DNA of 6,646 nt from Candidatus Brevibacterium intestinigallinarum (GTDB taxonomy: Bacteria > Actinomycetota > Actinomycetes > Actinomycetales > Brevibacteriaceae): the NCBI GenBank assembly GCA_019117325.1, contig DWZY01000092.1, forward strand, positions 1 to 6,646. The letters run 5' to 3'. Positions 1-5,938 of the stretch are shown here, one piece after another (the first letter of the stretch is position 1; each line of letters begins with the position of its first letter). Under the pieces are notes generated by a model. It saw only the letters and a list, made by a program, of their open reading frames with translations. It was not told where the DNA came from and searched no databases. The position numbers were made by a program, and so were the translations under genes.

Positions 1-1756
1 CGTAGCCGGTGACCTGGACCAGCAGGTCCTCGAGGTCCTGGATCAGCGCGCGCCAGCCGGCGGACTGCTCCGCGGGGACGAACGGGTGGATCGAGGCGAA
101 CTCCGGCCAGGTGATGGCCTCCATCTCGACAGCCGAGTTGAGCTTCATGGTGCACGAGCCCAGCGGGATCATCGTGCGATCCAGCGCCAGGTCACGGTCG
201 GCCAGCGTGCGCATGTAGCGCATGAGCTGGGTCTCCGAGCCGATCGAGCGGAAGATCGGGTGCGTGAGGAACTCCGTCGTGCGGTGCAGCTCCTCGCTCC
301 ACGCGGGTGCGGCGACCGCGGCGTCGCCGAAGGCGCCCTGCCCGGCGGCCTCGAACGCGTCCGCGTCGAGGGTGCGGGTCGCGCCCAGCGCCGTGAGGAC
401 CGCGTTCGCGTCCGCGACGGTGTGGGGCTCGCCGAAGCTCACAGCGATCGTCGTCTGGTCGATCCGGCGGATGTTGACCCCGGCCTGCTCGGCGGCGGTG
501 ACGGCCGCGTCCGCATCCGGGACGGTGAGGGCGACGGTGTCGAAGAACTGCGCGTCCTCGCCCGCGGCCAGCGACGTGCCCGCGGCGGTGACGGCGGCCT
601 CGGCGAAGTCGGTCGCCAGGCGGTGGATGCGCGAGGCGATCCGGGTGAGGCCCACCGGGCCGTGGTAGACGGCGTAGAAGCTGGCCACGACGGCCAGGAG
701 CGCCTGTGCGGTGCAGATGTTGCTCGTCGCCTTCTGGCGGCGGATGTGCTGCTCGCGGGTCTGGAGGGCCAGGCGGTAGCCGGGCTTGCCGTCCGCGTCG
801 TGGCTGACGCCCACGAGGCGGCCCGGCAGCTGGCGCTGCAGGCCGGACTTCACGGCCATGAAGGCGGCGTGGGGGCCGCCGAAGAAGAGAGGGACGCCGA
901 AGCGCTGGGCGGAGCCCACCGCGATGTCCGCGCCCTGGGAGGCGGGGTCCTTCAGCAGCGTGAGCGCCAGGAGGTCGGCGGCGAAGGTGACGAGCGCGCC
1001 GCGCTCCTTCGCCCCGGCGATCGCGGCATCGAACGAGCGGATCGCACCGGTGGTGCCCGGCTGGGCGACGACGATGCCGAAGACGTCCTCGCCCACGAGG
1101 CCCTGGGACAGGTCCTCGACGCGGACGGAGAAGTCCATCGCGCGGGCCCGGACGCGGACGATCGCGATCGACTGCGGGTGCAGCTCGGAATCGAGGACGA
1201 CCGTCGTGCCCTTCTTGGAGGCGCGGCGCATGAGGAGGACGGCCTCGGCGACGGCGGTCGCCTCGTCCAGCAGGGACGCGTTCGCGATGTCGAGGCCCGT
1301 GAGGTCCTGCACCGCGGTCTGGAAGTTGAGGAGGGCCTCGAGGCGGCCCTGGCTGATCTCCGGCTGGTACGGGGTGTAGGCCGTGTACCAGGCCGGGTTC
1401 TCCACCACGTTGCGGCGGATGGCCGCCGGCGTGACCGTGTCGTAGTAGCCCTGACCGATCATCTGGACGCGCATCGTGTTCTGCGATGCCAGCTCGCGCA
1501 GGCGGTCCTGCGTCTCCTTCTCGCCCAGCGCGGGGAACGACAGCGGGGTCGCCTGCGCGATGGTCGACGGCACCGCTGCGGCGGCGAGCGCCTCCAGGGA
1601 GTCGAAGCCCAGCTCCGCGAGCATCTCCTGCGTCTGCTGCGCGCGGGGGCCGATGTGGCGGTCCGCGAATGGGCGGGCGGCGTCACCGGCAGTCGCGGTC
1701 ACGTGAGCCAGCGCGGCGGCTGCGTCCGGGGCTGAAGTCTGGGCACCAGCGGTCAT
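1..1756 (-). CDS. gcvP: Glycine dehydrogenase (decarboxylating), P-protein of the glycine cleavage system; N-terminal part, cut by the window edge
   Basis: This is the PLP-dependent P-protein, which decarboxylates glycine and passes the aminomethyl group to the lipoyl arm of GcvH in the cytoplasm. About 585 codons are visible, of roughly 950 usual for the single-chain form. The minus-strand translation begins MTAGAQTSAP and has the family landmarks in order: FADRHIGP (residues 30-37), MIGQGYYDT (99-107), YTPYQPEISQGRLEALLNFQT (126-146), GSAQRFGVPLFFGGPHAAF (281-299) and GSCTMKLN (533-540), which opens the second half of the protein. The PLP-binding lysine lies in the missing C-terminal half, so catalytic completeness cannot be judged. 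The start at 1756 is set by a GGAGG Shine-Dalgarno six bases upstream; the first ~28 residues are a low-complexity Ala-rich leader. A glycine riboswitch in the leader supports both identity and regulation. No frameshift is seen. gcvT and gcvH are not visible and may lie off the left edge. Confidence 0.97.
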   Translation of the reverse strand, partial: MTAGAQTSAPDAAAALAHVTATAGDAARPFADRHIGPRAQQTQEMLAELGFDSLEALAAAAVPSTIAQATPLSFPALGEKETQDRLRELASQNTMRVQMIGQGYYDTVTPAAIRRNVVENPAWYTAYTPYQPEISQGRLEALLNFQTAVQDLTGLDIANASLLDEATAVAEAVLLMRRASKKGTTVVLDSELHPQSIAIVRVRARAMDFSVRVEDLSQGLVGEDVFGIVVAQPGTTGAIRSFDAAIAGAKERGALVTFAADLLALTLLKDPASQGADIAVGSAQRFGVPLFFGGPHAAFMAVKSGLQRQLPGRLVGVSHDADGKPGYRLALQTREQHIRRQKATSNICTAQALLAVVASFYAVYHGPVGLTRIASRIHRLATDFAEAAVTAAGTSLAAGEDAQFFDTVALTVPDADAAVTAAEQAGVNIRRIDQTTIAVSFGEPHTVADANAVLTALGATRTLDADAFEAAGQGAFGDAAVAAPAWSEELHRTTEFLTHPIFRSIGSETQLMRYMRTLADRDLALDRTMIPLGSCTMKLNSAVEMEAITWPEFASIHPFVPAEQSAGWRALIQDLEDLLVQVTGY

Positions 1757-1760
1757 GCGT

Positions 1761-1787
1761 CTCCTCCGTGGATGCGTCCATCCACGG
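1761..1787 (-). promoter_or_regulatory. gcvP Shine-Dalgarno with an overlapping 9-bp hairpin (candidate expression platform)
   Basis: On the minus strand CCGTGGATG and CATCCACGG form a perfect 9-bp stem closed by a GACG loop (1766-1787). The last two G residues of the stem are the first two of the GGAGG ribosome binding site (1767-1763), which sits six bases before the gcvP ATG. A hairpin touching the ribosome site at the end of a riboswitch leader suggests control of translation initiation. No T-tract follows, so it does not look like an intrinsic terminator. The stem is seen directly; the switching role is inferred. Confidence 0.6.
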
Positions 1788-1818
1788 GGGACGGACACGA
1801 ATCTGTTCGTCCTCCCCG

Positions 1819-1869
1819 CTCTGTTGCAGCGCCGTCCCCACCGTCCGGTGGGAGCGGTCCGCTCCAGAG
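1819..1869 (-). promoter_or_regulatory. Degenerate second glycine-aptamer-like domain downstream of the intact aptamer
   Basis: Just 3' of the intact aptamer the minus strand reads ACTCTGGAG, which resembles the opening of the second aptamer in tandem glycine riboswitches. Its CTCTG (1869-1865) can pair with CAGAG (1823-1819), which resembles the usual closing ACAGAG. Inside are two perfect hairpins: GGAGC/GCTCC (1851-1865) and CCACC/GGTGG (1838-1851, sharing one base at its edge with the first). The glycine-binding core is missing: there is no GCCGAAGG..GCAA and no CTCTCAGG inside this ~50-nt domain. It is therefore a shrunken relic, or a 'ghost' docking domain for a singlet riboswitch. Assignment rests on remembered consensus features, not on a covariance-model score. 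Confidence 0.55.
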
Positions 1870-1881
1870 TCGCCTGCACGA

Positions 1882-1956
1882 TGCGCGGTACTGGGCCTGA
1901 GAGATTCCCGGGGAGGGATTGCACCTTCGGCGCCGCGAAAGCGGCTCTCCCACGCA
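1882..1956 (-). promoter_or_regulatory. Glycine riboswitch, intact aptamer, in the gcvP leader
   Basis: The minus strand carries the glycine aptamer hallmarks in order. GGGAGAG is followed by a GCCGC-TTTC-GCGGC hairpin, then GCCGAAGGTGCAA (1931-1919), and finally CTCTCAGG (1903-1896) with a downstream AGTACCGC. The outer P1 helix is supported by TGCGTG (1956-1951) pairing with CGCGCA (1887-1882), including one G-U pair. This family binds glycine and usually switches on glycine-cleavage genes when glycine is plentiful, which fits the gcvP gene that follows. A second, incomplete aptamer-like domain lies downstream. The ~125-nt gap from the aptamer to the start codon leaves room for an expression platform. 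Confidence 0.93.
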
Positions 1957-1971
1957 GTGTCGTAGCGGCGG

Positions 1972-1985
1972 TCACAGACAGGATA
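1972..1985 (-). promoter_or_regulatory. Probable gcvP promoter (-10 box)
   Basis: The minus strand has TATCCT at 1985-1980, a reasonable -10 hexamer (TAnnnT), about 24 bases before the first pairing base of the riboswitch. Transcription would start near 1972-1974, giving a leader of about 215 nt that just includes the whole aptamer. No convincing -35 hexamer is seen at 16-18 bp spacing (the 17-bp position reads TAGCGT), which is common in actinobacteria. The position relative to the aptamer is the main support. Confidence 0.5.
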
Positions 1986-2076
1986 GGCGACCCGACCGCG
2001 GGACGCTACCGGGGCGGGTCGTCGCCGGCAGGCCGGGCCATCGCCGTGTGTCCGGCCCGCGTGCCACCATGGGCGC

Positions 2077-2847
2077 ATGCACGCCATCGACCTCAACAGC
2101 GACGCGGCCGAGTCGTTCGGCTCCTGGACCATGGGCGACGACGCGGGGATCCTCGACTCGATCACCAGCATCAACATCGCCTGCGGCTTCCACGGCGGGG
2201 ACGCGCGGACGATGCGCCGGACCGTCGCGCTGGCCGCGGCGAAGGGCGTGACAGTGGGCGCCCACGTGGGATACCGAGACCTGGCCGGATTCGGCCGGCG
2301 ATTCATCGCTTATGACTACGAGGACCTCGCATCCGAGACCCTCTATCAACTGGGCGCGCTCGCGGGGATCGCCCGCGCGGAGGGCACCGAGGTCCGGTAC
2401 GTGAAGCCGCACGGGGCGCTGGCGCACGCGATCCAGCACGATGAGACCCAGGCGCGCGCCGTGGTCGACGCGGCCGCCCGCTTCGACCCGCGCCTCACCC
2501 TCCTCCTGCTGCCGGGGTCGCGCGCGGCGGAGCTGGCGCGCGAGGCCGGGCTCACCGTCGTCCTCGAGGCGTTCGCGGACCGCGGCTACCGGGCGGACGG
2601 GACGCTGGTCCCCCGCACGGAGCCCGGCGCCGTCCTGCACGACGAGGCGCAGATCGTCGAGGCCATGCTGCGCTTCGTGCGCGAGGGGACCGTCACCGCG
2701 GTCGACGGAACAGTCGTGCCACTGGAGGCCGCGAGCATCTGCGTCCACAGCGACACCCCCGGATCCGTCGCGATGGCCGCCGCGATCCGCCGCGCCCTCG
2801 AGGACGCCGGCGTGCAGCTGCGCGGCTTCGCACGCGGCGAGGGCTGA
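2077..2847 (+). CDS. pxpA: 5-oxoprolinase subunit A (PxpA), LamB/YcsF family
   Basis: This 256-residue protein belongs to the LamB/YcsF family. PxpA works with PxpB and PxpC in ATP-dependent opening of 5-oxoproline (pyroglutamate) to glutamate in the cytoplasm. Family motifs run the full length: IDLNSDAAE near the N-terminus, NIACGFHGGD (about 33-42), GAHVGYRDLAGFGRR (about 61-75), YVKPHGALA, FADRGYRADGTLVPR and ICVHSDTPGS near the C-terminus. Length is normal for the family (about 245-260), and starting at MHAIDLN matches the usual start a few residues before the DLN motif. Two family positions look altered: KPHGALY is KPHGALA, and VHGDTP is VHSDTP. No good Shine-Dalgarno precedes the ATG, so translation may be weak or leaderless. 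pxpB and pxpC are not adjacent: the next gene is convergent and unrelated, and gcvP is divergent upstream. Whether it acts with partners encoded elsewhere is unknown. Confidence 0.92.
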   Translation: MHAIDLNSDAAESFGSWTMGDDAGILDSITSINIACGFHGGDARTMRRTVALAAAKGVTVGAHVGYRDLAGFGRRFIAYDYEDLASETLYQLGALAGIARAEGTEVRYVKPHGALAHAIQHDETQARAVVDAAARFDPRLTLLLLPGSRAAELAREAGLTVVLEAFADRGYRADGTLVPRTEPGAVLHDEAQIVEAMLRFVREGTVTAVDGTVVPLEAASICVHSDTPGSVAMAAAIRRALEDAGVQLRGFARGEG

Positions 2848-2880
2848 GGGCAGGGCGAGCGCTGAGGGCCCGATCCGTGA

Positions 2881-2903
2881 GGCCATGGTGGCCCGGCCGG
2901 GCC
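2881..2903. terminator. Possible bidirectional terminator between convergent genes
   Basis: The 60-bp gap between the stop of pxpA and the stop of the convergent amidohydrolase holds two overlapping palindromes: GGCCA-TGG-TGGCC (2881-2893) and GGCCCGGCCGGGCC (2890-2903). Either could fold as a GC-rich hairpin in transcripts from both sides. Neither is followed by a T-tract, and GC-rich DNA makes short palindromes common, so the call rests mainly on position. Confidence 0.35.
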
Positions 2904-2907
2904 CCGC

Positions 2908-4698
2908 TCAGGGACGGGCGAAGGCGACCTCGCCGGCGACCGCGGTGAGGTGGACGGTCGCGTCGCGGACGGCGGTCGCGTGCTCGAACAGCGCCGCCTC
3001 GCCGTCGTACTCCCCCGTCAGGCCGCTGCCGCCGTCGGCCGCGAACGGGTCGACGTCGACCGCGATGAGGTCTGCCGCCATGCCCGGCGCCAGGGTGCCC
3101 ACGCGGCCCTCCAGCCCGGCCGCGTAGGCCGCTCCCGAGGTGTGGGCCGCGATCGCATCCCAGGCCGGGATCCTGCGCTCGGGCTGGAAGGTGCTGGCCG
3201 GGTCGCCGTCCATGTGCGCCCGGGTCATCGCCGCGTAGATCCCGGCGAACGGGTCCGTGGGCTCGACGGGACCGTCCGAGCCGAACGCCACGGCTGCGCC
3301 CGCCGCGGCGAGGTCCCTCCATGCGTAGGCCGCCAGCCGGGGATCCGGGCGCAGGGACTCGAGCAGGTGCAGGTCGGAGATGCAGTGCCGCGGCTGCATC
3401 GAGGCGACGATGCCCAGGGAGGCGAAGAGCTCCACCTCCTCCGGGCGGACGAACTGCGCGTGCTCGATGCGGTGCCGCAGCGGCCGGGCGAAGGTCCTCT
3501 CCGCCGCCCGCGCGCTGTCGCGGGTGCGCGCGAAGGCGCTGAGCACGTGATGGTTGGCCCGGTCGCCGATCGCGTGGACGGCCAGGGCGATGCCCGCACT
3601 CAGCGCCTCCTCCATCTGCTCGACCAGCAGGTCCTCGCCCGCGATGGGCAGGCCGTAGTTGGGCAGGTGGTCCTCGCCGGGGCGGGCCGGGAACGGGTCC
3701 GTCATGAAGGAGGTCTGCGAGCCCAGCGCACCGTCGGAGAACAGTTTGAGTCCGCCGCGGACGAACCAGTCGTCCGCCTCCGGTGAGTCCCACGGCAGGG
3801 CGACCTCGGCCTCGGCGGTGCCCGCCGTCCGCGTCCGGCCCAGCTGGTCGCCGGTGCGCCAGCCCACGGAGCGGGCCCAGTCGAGCTCGTCGAGCCGCAG
3901 GTACTTGACGACCCGCAGGAGCAGGCCGTCGTCGGCCCGCAGCGCGTCCCACGTCTCCTGCGAGGGCGCGCCGTCGATGTCGTGGACGCCTGTGAGGCCC
4001 TCCGCGAGCCACCGACGCTGCGCCGTCAGGAGGTTCTGCGCCCGCTGGTCCAGCGACAGCGCCGGCATGCGCCGCTCCGCGATCGTCGCGGCGTCCTCGC
4101 GCAGGATGCCGGTCGCCCGGCCGGCCCCGTCGCGGACGATCTCGCCGCCCACCGGGTTGGGTGTGCGGTCGTCGATGCCGACGGCTTCGAGTGCGGCGCC
4201 GTTGAGCCAGAGCGTGTGGTAGTCGACGGACCACAGCGCGACCGGACGGTCGGGCACGGCGGCGTCCAGGGCGGCTCGGTCCGGCTGGTAGGAATCGCCG
4301 CGGCCCATGTCCCACGTGTTCGAGTCCCAGCGGCCGCCGGTGACCCACTCGCCCGGGCCCAGCGAGGCCGCGTGCGCGGCGACGGTGTCGACAGCGGCGC
4401 GGAGGCTGCGCACCTGCCGCAGGTCGACCTCGGCGATGGTGTTCGCGGTCGAGATCGCGTGCAGGTGGGCGTCGATGAACCCGGGAAGGACGGTGCGGCC
4501 CTCGAGGTCGACCTCGTCCAGCGGTCCGGTGCCGGCGAGCTCGCGCAGATCCCGCACGTCTCCGGTCGCGACGACGCGGCCGTCGCGGGTGAGCACGGCC
4601 TGCTGGGCGGGGCCTCGGGCAGTCATCGCGTGGACGCGGCCGTTGGCGAAGAGACGGGTGCGGGCGGAGGCGGGACCGGCGGAGAGCATGTCTCTCAT
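2908..4698 (-). CDS. YtcJ-like metal-dependent amidohydrolase (Amidohydro_3 family)
   Basis: This 596-residue protein is a TIM-barrel amidohydrolase of the YtcJ / N-substituted-formamide-deformylase-like group. Expected metal and catalytic motifs are present: IDAHLH (His78, His80), LKLFSDGALGS (Lys318), AVHAIGDRA (His375), HRIEHAQ (His413) and FGSDGPVEPTDPF (Asp475). The C-terminal GTLAPGMAADLIAVDVDP segment is the usual return to the small beta-domain, whose N-terminal half is LFANGRVHAM and TVLPGFIDAH. It is somewhat longer than many relatives (~540), partly through a hydrophilic stretch at about residues 283-310. No signal peptide is visible, so it is probably cytoplasmic. Substrates in this family are mostly unproven (amides, formamides, cyclic amides), so no specific reaction is assigned. 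The start is uncertain: ATG at 4698 or three codons in at 4689, neither with a good Shine-Dalgarno. It is divergent from the siderophore-binding gene and convergent with pxpA, so it appears to be a single-gene unit. Confidence 0.9.
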   Translation of the reverse strand: MRDMLSAGPASARTRLFANGRVHAMTARGPAQQAVLTRDGRVVATGDVRDLRELAGTGPLDEVDLEGRTVLPGFIDAHLHAISTANTIAEVDLRQVRSLRAAVDTVAAHAASLGPGEWVTGGRWDSNTWDMGRGDSYQPDRAALDAAVPDRPVALWSVDYHTLWLNGAALEAVGIDDRTPNPVGGEIVRDGAGRATGILREDAATIAERRMPALSLDQRAQNLLTAQRRWLAEGLTGVHDIDGAPSQETWDALRADDGLLLRVVKYLRLDELDWARSVGWRTGDQLGRTRTAGTAEAEVALPWDSPEADDWFVRGGLKLFSDGALGSQTSFMTDPFPARPGEDHLPNYGLPIAGEDLLVEQMEEALSAGIALAVHAIGDRANHHVLSAFARTRDSARAAERTFARPLRHRIEHAQFVRPEEVELFASLGIVASMQPRHCISDLHLLESLRPDPRLAAYAWRDLAAAGAAVAFGSDGPVEPTDPFAGIYAAMTRAHMDGDPASTFQPERRIPAWDAIAAHTSGAAYAAGLEGRVGTLAPGMAADLIAVDVDPFAADGGSGLTGEYDGEAALFEHATAVRDATVHLTAVAGEVAFARP

Positions 4699-4786
4699 CG
4701 AACCACAGACCGCAGCGGATGTGCCGCGCCCCGTCCGCCGCGGTGTCGCGTCAGAGCCATGTGCTGTCGTGTGGGGTCGATCTCAT

Positions 4787-4816
4787 TTAGAGCAGCCCAG
4801 CTTTACCTAATACGAT
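4787..4816 (+). promoter_or_regulatory. Candidate promoter of the siderophore-binding gene with an overlapping iron box
   Basis: TACGAT at 4811-4816 is a plausible -10, with a poor -35 (TTAGAG, 4787-4792) at 18-bp spacing. The spacer (4792-4810) resembles the DtxR/IdeR iron-box consensus TTAGGTTAGSCTAACCTAA: about 11-12 of 19 positions agree. The right half, TTTACCTAA, is good (7 of 9) and the left half is weak. An outer TTAG (4787-4790) and CTAA (4807-4810) add dyad symmetry. A box between -35 and -10 would block polymerase when iron is replete, as expected for siderophore uptake. This is the only AT-rich patch in the 241-bp divergent gap; the rest shows no gene. Confidence 0.4.
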
Positions 4817-4831
4817 TCACTCTGCACACTG

Positions 4832-4850
4832 GGAGGCAAGGCTCAGCTCA
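4832..4850 (+). promoter_or_regulatory. Second weak DtxR/IdeR-like site
   Basis: GGAGGCAAGGCTCAGCTCA agrees with the 19-bp iron-box consensus at 12 positions, with the central AGGCT intact. Its centre is 40 bp downstream of the first candidate. An AGGCTC at 4839-4844 can also pair with GAGCCT at 4861-4866 in the RNA leader, so the pattern may reflect a hairpin and not an operator. Low confidence. Confidence 0.22.
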
Positions 4851-4926
4851 CTTACAAGCGGAGCCTCACCCGACCGCACCCGCCCGTCGCACAGGCGCGC
4901 ACCGCGGCGGCATCCTCAGACAGATC

Positions 4927-4932
4927 AAGGAG
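4927..4932 (+). promoter_or_regulatory. Strong ribosome binding site of the siderophore-binding gene
   Basis: AAGGAG lies seven bases before the ATG at 4940. It fixes that start and is the best Shine-Dalgarno on the plus strand of this window, in contrast to pxpA and the permease. Confidence 0.85.
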
Positions 4933-4939
4933 CATCACC

Positions 4940-5938
4940 ATGCAGAGACGGAACCGCTTCAGCGTTCTCCTCGCCTCGTCCGCTGTCCTCGCCCTGGGCC
5001 TCACCGCCTGCGGTTCCGGCGGCAGCGACGACTCGAGCTCGGAGGAGGCCGCCAGCGGCACCACCGTCTCGGTGGAGACGAACGACGGCGCCGTCGAGGT
5101 GGCAGTTCCGCCGCAGAGCGTCGCCGCGTTCGACAACCGCACGTTCAAGCTCCTGGACGACTGGGGCGTCGAGCTGTCCACGGGTGCCGTCTCGCTCATG
5201 CGCGCGGACCTCTCCTACAAGGACAACGACCAGATCCTTGACACGGGCAACCACCGCGAGCCCAACCTCGAGACGATCGTCGAGGCGGACCCGGACGTCG
5301 TCATCATCGGCCAGCGCTACGCGGACTACAAGGAGGACATCGCCTCCCTGGCTCCCGAGGCCGCGATGATCGACCTGGACGTGCGCGAGGACCAGCCCTT
5401 CGGCGATGAGCTCAAGCGCCAGGTGACGGAACTGGGCAAGGTCTTCGAGAAGGAGGACGAGGCACAGGCGCTGGTCGACGACTACGAGGCTGCCAAGGAG
5501 CGCGTCGCAGCGGCGTACGACTCCGAGGACTCCGTCATGGGCCTCATCACCTCCGGTGGCGACATCAACTACGCCGCCCCGACCGTGGGCCGCACGCTGG
5601 GCCCGGTCTTCGATGACCTGGAGCTGACGCCGTCCCTCGAGGTCGAGGACGCGTCCGAGGACCACCAGGGCGACGACGTCTCCGTCGAAGCGATCGCGGA
5701 CTCGAACCCGGACTGGATCCTCGTCATGGACCGCGACGCGGGCGTCAACGCGAACTCCGGCGAGGAGTTCACCCCGGCCGACGAGCTCATCGCGGACTCC
5801 CCCGCGCTGCAGAACGTCACCGCCGTCGCCGAGGGCAACATCGTCTACATGCCCGAGTTCACCTACCTGGATGAGGGCCTCGTGACGTACACCGAGTTCT
5901 ACAACTCGATCGCCGATTCCATGGAGCAGGCGAACTGA
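4940..5938 (+). CDS. Iron-siderophore ABC transporter substrate-binding lipoprotein, CeuE/YclQ type
   Basis: This 332-residue lipoprotein captures ferric siderophore outside the membrane and delivers it to a FecCD-type permease. The N-terminus has a basic start (MQRRNRF), a hydrophobic core and the lipobox LTAC (Cys24), then a Ser/Asp/Glu-rich linker to about residue 40. The mature part is a two-lobe class III (FecB-like) binding protein: AFDNRTFKLLDDWGV (63-77), REPNLETIVEADPDVVIIGQR (106-126) and NPDWILVMDR (256-265). Compared from memory with Campylobacter CeuE and Bacillus YclQ, Arg126, Arg218 and Arg265 match the three arginines that hold the anionic siderophore. His242 (in DHQGDDVS) and Tyr309 (in FTYL) match the His/Tyr pair that completes iron coordination with tetradentate catecholates. 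This suggests a catecholate or mixed-catecholate ligand (for example petrobactin-like or breakdown products), but the exact ligand is inferred. The next gene is a YclN-like permease, with the stop codon overlapping or close to its start. Possible DtxR/IdeR control lies upstream. Confidence 0.93.
   Translation: MQRRNRFSVLLASSAVLALGLTACGSGGSDDSSSEEAASGTTVSVETNDGAVEVAVPPQSVAAFDNRTFKLLDDWGVELSTGAVSLMRADLSYKDNDQILDTGNHREPNLETIVEADPDVVIIGQRYADYKEDIASLAPEAAMIDLDVREDQPFGDELKRQVTELGKVFEKEDEAQALVDDYEAAKERVAAAYDSEDSVMGLITSGGDINYAAPTVGRTLGPVFDDLELTPSLEVEDASEDHQGDDVSVEAIADSNPDWILVMDRDAGVNANSGEEFTPADELIADSPALQNVTAVAEGNIVYMPEFTYLDEGLVTYTEFYNSIADSMEQAN

Noticed and set aside
86..1735. Long open frame on the plus strand (549 codons)
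   Set aside because: It is antisense to gcvP, Arg/Gly/Ala/Asp-rich with no recognisable domain, and arises from the GC-rich third positions of gcvP. The minus-strand frame matches P-protein motifs throughout.
1683..2306. Minus-strand open frame of 207 codons across the riboswitch leader
   Set aside because: It overlaps the gcvP start, the structured RNA leader and the start of pxpA, and its translation has no protein-like features.
2693..4348. Minus-strand open frame of 551 codons
   Set aside because: It is an out-of-frame shadow of the amidohydrolase, dominated by Arg, Gly, Pro and Ala. The other frame contains all catalytic motifs.
3982..5241. Plus-strand open frame of 419 codons
   Set aside because: It runs antisense through the amidohydrolase, across the divergent control region and into the lipoprotein gene in another frame; composition is that of a shadow.
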